This document shows, piece after piece, positions 1 to 5,888 of a DNA stretch of 8,517 bases. Source of the stretch: Candidatus Sericytochromatia bacterium (GTDB taxonomy: Bacteria; Cyanobacteriota; Sericytochromatia; UBA7694; JACMQJ01); assembly GCA_014377055.1 (NCBI GenBank), contig JACMQJ010000187.1, forward strand, positions 1-8,517, read 5' to 3'. Under the pieces are notes generated by a model that was not told the origin of the DNA, ran no database searches, and was given only the letters and a program-made list of their open reading frames with translations. Positions within the stretch are counted from its first letter, which is position 1; the number at the start of each line of letters is the position of its first letter. A program made the position numbers and the translations under genes.

Positions 1-765
1 GTTGATGAAATGGTCAAAAAATTACCTGAACAAAAAATAGTTTGGTTGATGGTTCCATCAGGAGATCCAGTAGATCAAAATATTGAAGAATTAAGTAAAT
101 ATTTAAAATCAGGAGATATTATAATTGACGGTGGTAATTCAAACTGGAAAGATTCACAAAAACGCCATGCAGCACTAAAAGAAAAAGGAATTAGTTTTAT
201 TGATTGTGGAACTAGTGGAGGTGTTTGGGGACTAAAAAATGGATATTGCTTGATGTATGGCGGAGATAAATCATCAGGTGATATAGTTGAGCCTATCTTT
301 AAAACTCTAGCTCCAAAAAATGGTTATGTATATTGTGGAACTAGTGGTGCGGGTCATTTTGTAAAAATGGTACATAATGGTATTGAATACGGTATGATGC
401 AGTCTTATGCTGAAGGTTTTGAAATAATAGAAAAATCTCCTTTTAATATTGATCTACACTCAGTTTCAAAAGCATGGGAACAAGGCAGTGTAATCCGTTC
501 ATGGCTTTTAGAATTATCAACTTTGGCATTAGAAAAAGATTCAAAATTATCTCATATCAAAGATTATGTTCAAGATAGCGGTGAAGGAAGATGGACAGTT
601 GAAGCTGCTATGGAATTTAATGTGCCTGCTCATGTTATCACAGCAGCTCTTTATAATAGATTTTCTTCAAGACAAGATGAGTCATTTGCGATGAAATTAA
701 TATCAGCACTACGCAATCAATTTGGTGGTCATGAAATGAAAGAAGAAGCAAATGAAAAAAATTGA
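1..765 (+). CDS. gnd: 6-phosphogluconate dehydrogenase, decarboxylating (5'-truncated)
   Basis: Oxidatively decarboxylates 6-phosphogluconate to ribulose-5-phosphate in the cytosol, the third step of the oxidative pentose phosphate pathway. The frame is open from base 1, so the gene begins outside the window; the ATG at 10 is internal. About 50-55 residues carrying the Rossmann GxGxxG dinucleotide loop are missing. Visible, numbered from base 1: DGGNS, CGTSGG (69-74), and the active-site helix SGAGHFVKMVHNGIEYG (115-131) with the expected catalytic Lys122, His125, Asn126 and Glu129, then GEGRWTVEAA and a C-terminal FGGH. The protein ends soon after FGGH, at an estimated full length near 300 residues. 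That is the short GndA/YqeC class, often NAD-preferring, not the roughly 470-residue class. Cofactor choice cannot be read because the N-terminus is absent. The stop overlaps the zwf start by 14 bases, implying translational coupling. Confidence 0.95.
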   Translation, partial: VDEMVKKLPEQKIVWLMVPSGDPVDQNIEELSKYLKSGDIIIDGGNSNWKDSQKRHAALKEKGISFIDCGTSGGVWGLKNGYCLMYGGDKSSGDIVEPIFKTLAPKNGYVYCGTSGAGHFVKMVHNGIEYGMMQSYAEGFEIIEKSPFNIDLHSVSKAWEQGSVIRSWLLELSTLALEKDSKLSHIKDYVQDSGEGRWTVEAAMEFNVPAHVITAALYNRFSSRQDESFAMKLISALRNQFGGHEMKEEANEKN

Positions 766-2266
766 TAACTGCAAAATAATTATTTTTGGGGCATCTGGTG
801 ATCTAACAAAAAGAAAACTGATCCCAGCTTTATTTGACTTATATTGTCAAGGTGAGCTACCAAAGGAATTTTCGATACTTGGTGTTAGCAGAACCGAATA
901 TTCAGATGAAGAGTTTAGAAAGCATGTTGATGAAGGTGTAAAAAAATATTCTGAGCGTAAAGAAAATGACCCTAAATTATTAGAAAAATTTATTAAAAAT
1001 ATCTACTATTTGGCTATAGATACAGCTAAGGCAGACGATTATGCTAAAGTTAAAGATAAAATGTCTGAAATATCAAAAGAAAGCCAAAAAGACAATTATA
1101 TTTATTATCTATCAACTCCGCCAAAGCTTTATAGTTTTATTGCCGAAAGTCTTCAAAAACAAGGAATGACAGAACAAAATGATCAAACTGGATGGAGAAG
1201 AATGATTATTGAAAAACCTTTTGGCTACGATCTTGATTCTGCAAAAAAGCTCAATCAAGAATTATTTAATTTTCTAAAAGAAAGCCAGATATATCGTATT
1301 GATCATTATCTTGGTAAAGAAACAGTCCAAAATATTATGGTTTTTCGCTTTGCTAACAGTATATTTGAACCACTATGGAATCAAAAATATATTGAGCGTA
1401 TAGAGATAACCTCTTCTGAGTCTATTGGTGTTGAAGATCGGGGAGGATATTATGATGGGTCTGGTGCTTTGAGAGATATGATTCAAAATCACATGTTGCA
1501 AATACTGGGCATGATTACCATGGAGCCACCATCTGTCTTTGAAGCTAATGCAATCCGTAATGAAACATTAAAAGTTTTTCAGTCATTAAGACAAATGAAT
1601 AAAGAAGATGTAGATAAAATGGTTATTAGAGGTCAGTATACAGAATCTAAAGTTAAAGGTGAAAAATTAAAAGGTTATCGAGAAGAAAAAGATGTAGCCG
1701 CTGAATCAAAAACTGAAACTTTTGTAGCCTTAAAATTATTTATTGATAATTGGCGTTGGGGTGGTACACCTATTTATATAAGATCAGGTAAAAGACTTCC
1801 TACTAGAGTAACAGAAGTCGTTATTACTTTTAAGAATACACCACATAATTTATTCAAAAATTCAGCTGTTAATCAACTAATTATGAGAATCCAACCACAT
1901 GAAGGTTTATTGCTTAAATTTGGTATGAAAAATCCTGGAGCTGGTTTTGATGTCAAGGCTGAAAGTATGGATTTTCATTATGATGAAATCAAAGAATATG
2001 TTCCGACAGCTTATGAAAGGCTATTACTTGATTGCATGATGGGAGATCAAACATTATATACAAGACATGATGCGGTAGAAGCATGTTGGACATTTGTACA
2101 GCCTATTATTGATGCTTGGAAGGAAAACCCTGAGATCAAAGTGTATGGTTATCCTGCTGGAACATGGGGACCAATGGAGGCAGATAATTTGATTGAAGGT
2201 GAGGACTTGACGTGGCATTATCCATGTAAAAATCTTACCAATGATGATTCTTACTGTGAATTATAA
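752..2266 (+). CDS. zwf: glucose-6-phosphate 1-dehydrogenase
   Basis: Oxidises glucose-6-phosphate to 6-phosphoglucono-1,5-lactone with reduction of NAD(P)+, the entry step of the oxidative pentose phosphate pathway. The 504-residue length is normal for the family. The N-terminal Rossmann loop reads GASGDLTKRK (13-22). EKPFG lies at 154-158. The substrate signature RIDHYLGKE is at 182-190, with His185 as phosphate ligand, and NHMLQ supplies the expected general base His247. RSGKRL (344-349) is also conserved. The ATG at 752 lies inside the end of gnd, behind a purine-rich AGAAGAAG stretch that can serve as a weak ribosome site. It leaves only 12 residues before the GASGDL loop, as in homologues. 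No gene for 6-phosphogluconolactonase is in view. Co-transcribed with gnd; no promoter is visible between them. Confidence 0.97.
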   Translation: MKKIDNCKIIIFGASGDLTKRKLIPALFDLYCQGELPKEFSILGVSRTEYSDEEFRKHVDEGVKKYSERKENDPKLLEKFIKNIYYLAIDTAKADDYAKVKDKMSEISKESQKDNYIYYLSTPPKLYSFIAESLQKQGMTEQNDQTGWRRMIIEKPFGYDLDSAKKLNQELFNFLKESQIYRIDHYLGKETVQNIMVFRFANSIFEPLWNQKYIERIEITSSESIGVEDRGGYYDGSGALRDMIQNHMLQILGMITMEPPSVFEANAIRNETLKVFQSLRQMNKEDVDKMVIRGQYTESKVKGEKLKGYREEKDVAAESKTETFVALKLFIDNWRWGGTPIYIRSGKRLPTRVTEVVITFKNTPHNLFKNSAVNQLIMRIQPHEGLLLKFGMKNPGAGFDVKAESMDFHYDEIKEYVPTAYERLLLDCMMGDQTLYTRHDAVEACWTFVQPIIDAWKENPEIKVYGYPAGTWGPMEADNLIEGEDLTWHYPCKNLTNDDSYCEL

Positions 2267-2268
2267 CT

Positions 2269-2298
2269 AAAAAAAAGGTCTTACTTAATTGTAAGACC
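2269..2298 (-). terminator. Rho-independent terminator of the PhaR-like gene
   Basis: A perfect 8-bp stem (GGTCTTAC at 2277-2284 with GTAAGACC at 2291-2298) closes a 6-base loop. Read on the minus strand it is followed at once by eight T (complement of 2269-2276), the classical intrinsic terminator layout, 27 bases beyond the stop codon of the PhaR-like gene. On the plus strand the hairpin is not followed by T residues, so it is a much weaker stop for zwf, although the A-run before it could give partial bidirectional use. Confidence 0.88.
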
Positions 2299-2324
2299 CT
2301 AATATGATAGCTATGATGTAACTT

Positions 2325-2972
2325 TTAACTAGCTTTTAAAGCTTTTTTAGAGTTTAAGTCTTCTTTTTCAACTTTTAACTCAGCCTTTTCTAGCTTAACT
2401 TCTGTTTTTTCTATATCTTTATTTAATTCTTTAAGCTGTTTTTTTAACTCAGCAATTTCTTTATCTTTTTCGGCAACTATTTCTTGTTCAGTTTTTACTT
2501 CTTCTTTTTCTTTGACTGTAACTTCATGAACCAAACCAGCAAGCATGTGTTTGAAATCTTTTGAGCCATTTTCAAGCTTTGAAATAACCTGAGTTACTAC
2601 TCTTGATTTATCTTTTTCTTCGACTTCTCCTCTTTTAACAAGCTCATTAACTAATTGTTCAGCTTTTTCTTGAGTCATAGAAGCCAAGCCAACTCCACCT
2701 AATAATACTTTTTTGGTAAAAGTTTCTAATTTTCCACTTTCTTTAATTAACCATTCAAGCATAAATTTGCTAAGTACAAATTGCTTTGTTGAAAGATTTT
2801 CTTGTAAAAAAATCTGAGCTAAAACTTTATTGGTTATATCTTTATCAGAAGCATCAACAACCTTAATGTCTTTTCCTTCTCTGATAAGTGTTGCAATATC
2901 TTTTAGTGTAAGTGTTTTACTGGTTGTTGTATCATAAAGTTTTCTATTATCGTATCTTTTTATTAATCTCAT
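2325..2972 (-). CDS. phaR: PhaR-like polyhydroxyalkanoate synthesis regulator with phasin-like and coiled-coil C-terminus
   Basis: Residues 3-58 match the PHB/PHA accumulation regulator DNA-binding domain: IKRYDNRKLYDT (4-15), then TLKDIATLIREGKDIKVVDA and the DITNKVLAQI segment (45-54). In known systems PhaR represses phasin genes and its own gene, binding both DNA and PHA granules. Residues about 90-137 (GGVGLASMTQEKAEQLVNEL and after) resemble the helical segment of phasin-family or granule-associated proteins. Residues about 150-208 are almost entirely Lys/Glu with heptad-like leucines, a probable coiled coil for oligomerisation. At 215 residues the protein is ordinary in length for PhaR, but its tail is unusually charged. 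The ATG at 2972 has a good Shine-Dalgarno AAGAGG (complement of 2981-2986) eight bases upstream. It is a single-gene unit with its own promoter and terminator. No PHA synthase or depolymerase lies nearby, so a role in PHA metabolism is inferred from the family alone. Confidence 0.82.
   Translation of the reverse strand: MRLIKRYDNRKLYDTTTSKTLTLKDIATLIREGKDIKVVDASDKDITNKVLAQIFLQENLSTKQFVLSKFMLEWLIKESGKLETFTKKVLLGGVGLASMTQEKAEQLVNELVKRGEVEEKDKSRVVTQVISKLENGSKDFKHMLAGLVHEVTVKEKEEVKTEQEIVAEKDKEIAELKKQLKELNKDIEKTEVKLEKAELKVEKEDLNSKKALKAS
2331..2348 (+). terminator. possible weak terminator for zwf inside the 3' end of the convergent gene
   Basis: AGCTT (2331-2335), a 3-base loop and AAGCT (2339-2343) form a short 5-bp stem directly followed by a run of T to 2348 on the plus strand. 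It lies 65 bases past the zwf stop, within the last codons of the PhaR-like gene. The stem is short and AT-rich, so efficiency is doubtful and the match may come from the Lys/Ala codons of that gene. Confidence 0.25.
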
Positions 2973-3010
2973 ATTATTTTCCTCTTAGTATATAACACAC
3001 TGCATTAACA

Positions 3011-3038
3011 CGGTGCATAATAATATTATAACGCACCG
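3011..3038. promoter_or_regulatory. 28-bp imperfect palindrome over the -10 box, probable operator
   Basis: CGGTGC (3011-3016) and GCACCG (3033-3038) are perfect inverted arms around an AT core that is itself nearly symmetric; 24 of 28 positions obey the dyad. The GC-rich arms stand out in very AT-rich sequence. The element spans the -10 box and the predicted transcription start of the PhaR-like gene, the usual place for a repressor site. Related words flank it: TATAACRCAC occurs at 2991-3000 and 3027-3036. Autoregulation by the PhaR-like protein is the simplest reading, since known PhaR proteins recognise TGC/GCA-type dyads, but this is inference. Confidence 0.6.
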
Positions 3039-3054
3039 AGTAAAAATTTGTCAA
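3025..3054 (-). promoter_or_regulatory. near-consensus sigma70 promoter for the PhaR-like gene
   Basis: On the minus strand a perfect -35 box TTGACA (complement of 3049-3054) is separated by 18 bp from a perfect -10 box TATAAT (complement of 3025-3030). The predicted start near 3018 gives a leader of about 45 bases before the ATG at 2972. Both hexamers are exact and the distance is acceptable. The promoter should be intrinsically strong, which fits a need for repression through the overlapping palindrome. Confidence 0.85.
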
Positions 3055-3441
3055 ACCTTATTTATATACTTAAATAAGTTATAAATAATTAAATTAGTAA
3101 ATAAAAGCCATTTATTATTATTTTTGTCTTTTTTAATCTTTTTAACTAATAATATATACAACTAAAGATAATATTTATTTACTTGGATTTTGGTAATAAA
3201 AAATATATGATTCTGATTTGTGATTTTTTGATTACACTATCTCAATTCGTATCTAAAAAAACTTTTACTATTTTAAGTCTGACTCCACGACAAAAATTTA
3301 AAGGTCTTGCATAATTAGGGCTTATAAATCCATTAGATATTTTTAATTTCTAAATCTCATGATTAATTAACTAAATATCTGGTAAAATTCAGATTAAGGA
3401 TTAATTAGCATTTTTGGTATATAACTGATTTAGGGATTTAT
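3055..3441. other. AT-rich intergenic region between the divergent PhaR-like gene and lon
   Basis: About 390 bases without a convincing gene. It is rich in A and T runs (3100-3180 especially), which often mark bent DNA. I see no tRNA, no CIRCE element and no riboswitch-like structure. The half nearest lon has short symmetric or repeated words: GATTAATTA twice (3361-3369, 3399-3407), and ATCTG (3377-3381) facing CAGAT (3390-3394). A 35-codon frame at 3207-3314 lacks a ribosome site and is not called. The region must hold the lon promoter. Confidence 0.7.
3287..3315 (+). promoter_or_regulatory. weak candidate promoter for lon
   Basis: ACGACA (3287-3292, four of six matches to TTGACA) is followed after 17 bp by CATAAT (3310-3315, five of six matches to TATAAT), with TTG just before the -10 box. 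A start near 3322 would give a leader of about 120 bases before the lon ATG. An alternative -10 box, TATAAC at 3420-3425, sits close to the gene but has no recognisable -35 box. In DNA this AT-rich such matches are common, so the call is tentative. No heat-shock sigma32-type promoter is recognisable. Confidence 0.25.
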
Positions 3442-5820
3442 ATGGAAACTTTTGAAGAAGCATTTAAAATAGTAGATAACAAGGAATATCCAAAACAAGT
3501 TCCTATTTTGCCTTTACGTGATATTGTTGTTTATCCTGGTATGATTTTCCCTTTGTCTGTAGGTAGAGAAAAATCGATCAAGCTCATCAATCAAGTGATG
3601 GAAGGCAATAAAATGATTGGGCTTTTTACTCAAAAAGATGCTAAAAAAGAAGAAGTAGAAACAGATGATATTTATCATGTTGGTACTATTGGCTTAATTC
3701 ACAAAATAATAAAAACTCCAGATGATAGTATTAGAGTTGTTATTCAAGGTCTTGAACGTATTGAAATAAAAAAAATGATCTCTACAGAGCCATATCTGCA
3801 AGCAAAAATCCAAGTATTGAAAGAAAAAAAGTCTGAAAGTGTCCAAGTTCAAGCTTTGATGAAAAACCTAATTAATCTTTTTCAAAAAGTAGTAAGTATT
3901 TCAAATTATTTACCCCAAGATTTAATTATTGCCTCTATGAATATCGAAGAACCTGAAAAATTAGCTTATCTTGTTGCTTCTAATATTCAATTTAAAATCG
4001 AAGAGCAACAAGCAATCTTAGAAATGATAAAACCAAAAGAAAAACTAGAAAAAGTAACTGAATATCTCAATAAGGAAATTTATTTATTAGAATTAGGTAA
4101 AAAAATTCAAACAAATGTTCAAAGTACCATCGGTAAAAGCCAAAGAGAATATTTTTTAAGAGAACAACTTAATGCTATTCGCAAAGAATTGGGTGAAGAT
4201 GATGAAAAAAGCTCAGAAGTAAAAACAATTAAAGAGAAGCTTAGTAAAATGAATATTCCCGAAGAAGCTATGAAAGAAGCAAATAGGGAATTAGAAAGAC
4301 TTGACAAATTACCTGTCGCATCAGCCGAATACTCTGTAGTTAGAACATATCTTGATTGGTTTAGTAAATTGCCATGGGATAAAAGTACAAAAGAAAGAAT
4401 AGATATAAAAAAAGCCGAAGAGATTCTTAATAAAGAGCATTTTGGTCAAGAAAAATTAAAAGAAAGAATACTTGAATATTTATCTGTTTATAAATTAAAA
4501 AAACAAAAACTCAAAAAAGATGAATATCCACGAAATCCTATTTTATGTTTTGTTGGACCTCCTGGAGTTGGTAAAACTTCATTTGGTAAATCTATTGCTG
4601 AGGCTCTCAATAGAAAATTTGTTCGTATGTCGCTTGGTGGTATTAGAGATGAATCAGAAATAAGAGGACATAGAAGGACTTATGTTGGAGCTTTACCAGG
4701 TCGTATTATTCAGGGCTTATCAAGAGCTGAATCAAATAATCCTGTTTTTATGTTAGATGAAATTGATAAAATGGGTGCTAGTTTTCAAGGTGATCCTGCT
4801 GCTGCTTTGCTTGAAGTGCTTGATCCTGAACAAAACAAAGATTTTAGGGATCATTATCTTGATGTTCCTTTTGATCTAAGAAATGTTATGTTTATTACCA
4901 CAGCCAATATTCTTGATCCTCTTCCTTCTGCACTTAGAGATAGAATGGAAATTATTGAATTAAGTAGTTATACCATTGAAGAAAAATTGAATATTGCAAA
5001 AAACTTTTTATTGCCAAAGCAAATGAAAGAACATGCAATGACACCAAGTCAGATGAGTATCAGTGATGATGTAATGACCGAAGTGATAACCAAATATACA
5101 AGAGAATCAGGGGTTAGAAATCTTGAGCGTACCATGGCTAATATTTGTCGTAAAGCAATCACCAAGCTACAAAGAGAAGGTAAAAAAAGTTTGGTTGTTG
5201 ATGAAAAAATAATTGTAGAATTTTTAAAACGTCCAAAATATTTTCCTGATACAGAAGTTGAAGAAAGAATGGGAATACCTGGAGTAGCTATAGGTCTATC
5301 ATGGTCACAAGTTGGAGGAGATATTTTATTTATCGAAGCAACAAGTACCAAAGGTAAAAGAAATCTACGCCTTACAGGTCAACTTGGTGATGTCATGAAA
5401 GAATCGGCTCAAACAGCACTCTCATATATATTTGCTAATGCTAAAGAGATTGGCTTTGACGAAAGTATTATCGAGAATACCGAAATACATTTGCATGTTC
5501 CAGCAGGATCTACACCAAAAGATGGCCCTTCAGCTGGTATTAGTATGGCAACAGCTATAGTTTCACTGTTACTAAATAAACCTATTAAAGAAAGATTAGG
5601 AATGACTGGAGAAATAACTTTAAGAGGTAATGTTTTACCAATTGGCGGAGTCAAAGAAAAAATAATTGCAGCTCATCGCTCAGGTTTAAAAGAAATAATT
5701 TTACCAAAACGTAATCAGGCAGATTTAGAAGAAGATGTTCCTGAAAATGTTAGAAAGGATATAAAATTTTATTTTGTATCACATGTCAAAGAAGTTTTTA
5801 AGATTGCTTTTGATTATTAA
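3442..5820 (+). CDS. lon: ATP-dependent endopeptidase LonA
   Basis: Homo-oligomeric cytosolic AAA+ serine protease that degrades misfolded proteins and short-lived regulators. The 792 residues carry the full LonA layout. The N-terminal substrate-binding domain starts with PILPLRDIVVYPG (21-33) and runs to about 215, followed by a helical coiled linker to about 320. The AAA+ module has Walker A GPPGVGKT (372-379), Walker B FMLDEID (436-442), sensor-1 Asn489 and sensor-2 Arg559. The C-terminal protease domain has catalytic Ser697 in DGPSAG and Lys740 in GGVKEK, the expected 43 residues apart. All key residues are present, so it should be active. The ATG at 3442 has AGGG six bases upstream and gives the standard N-terminus. 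It is transcribed away from the PhaR-like gene. Lon is usually heat- or stress-inducible, but no CIRCE site is seen. Confidence 0.98.
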   Translation: METFEEAFKIVDNKEYPKQVPILPLRDIVVYPGMIFPLSVGREKSIKLINQVMEGNKMIGLFTQKDAKKEEVETDDIYHVGTIGLIHKIIKTPDDSIRVVIQGLERIEIKKMISTEPYLQAKIQVLKEKKSESVQVQALMKNLINLFQKVVSISNYLPQDLIIASMNIEEPEKLAYLVASNIQFKIEEQQAILEMIKPKEKLEKVTEYLNKEIYLLELGKKIQTNVQSTIGKSQREYFLREQLNAIRKELGEDDEKSSEVKTIKEKLSKMNIPEEAMKEANRELERLDKLPVASAEYSVVRTYLDWFSKLPWDKSTKERIDIKKAEEILNKEHFGQEKLKERILEYLSVYKLKKQKLKKDEYPRNPILCFVGPPGVGKTSFGKSIAEALNRKFVRMSLGGIRDESEIRGHRRTYVGALPGRIIQGLSRAESNNPVFMLDEIDKMGASFQGDPAAALLEVLDPEQNKDFRDHYLDVPFDLRNVMFITTANILDPLPSALRDRMEIIELSSYTIEEKLNIAKNFLLPKQMKEHAMTPSQMSISDDVMTEVITKYTRESGVRNLERTMANICRKAITKLQREGKKSLVVDEKIIVEFLKRPKYFPDTEVEERMGIPGVAIGLSWSQVGGDILFIEATSTKGKRNLRLTGQLGDVMKESAQTALSYIFANAKEIGFDESIIENTEIHLHVPAGSTPKDGPSAGISMATAIVSLLLNKPIKERLGMTGEITLRGNVLPIGGVKEKIIAAHRSGLKEIILPKRNQADLEEDVPENVRKDIKFYFVSHVKEVFKIAFDY

Positions 5821-5822
5821 TA

Positions 5823-5851
5823 ATGTCAAGATTAATTTTTTAAACTATAAT
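5823..5851 (+). promoter_or_regulatory. candidate promoter for rseP in the lon-rseP spacer
   Basis: ATGTCA (5823-5828, four of six matches to TTGACA) lies 17 bp before a perfect -10 box TATAAT (5846-5851). Transcription would start near 5858, about 30 bases before the rseP start codon. The -10 box forms a small palindrome with ATTATA (5854-5859, 2-base centre). No T-tailed terminator hairpin is seen after lon, so read-through from lon is also likely. Confidence 0.45.
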
Positions 5852-5888
5852 TCATTATAAAGAAGATAATAATTTGGGGTATATTTAA

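Noticed and set aside
3100..3160. Possible hairpin AATAAA/TTTATT followed by T-rich sequence
   Set aside because: Only six A-T pairs in an AT-rich stretch, and no plus-strand gene upstream that would need a terminator there.
3207..3314. 35-codon plus-strand frame beginning MILICDFLITLS in the lon upstream gap
   Set aside because: No Shine-Dalgarno site and no recognisable family. It overlaps the tentative lon promoter, and such short frames arise easily by chance.
3405..3410. TTAGCA resembling the left half of a CIRCE heat-shock operator before lon
   Set aside because: The matching right half (GAGTGCTAA-like) is absent at the required spacing.
4119..4307. 62-codon minus-strand open frame
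   Set aside because: Lies wholly inside lon, antisense to a fully conserved coding region; Ser/Leu-rich shadow translation.
5049..5351. 100-codon minus-strand open frame
   Set aside because: Antisense to the AAA+/protease junction of lon, no ribosome site or domain.
5409..5654. 81-codon minus-strand open frame
   Set aside because: Antisense to the lon protease domain; composition is a mirror of conserved lon codons.
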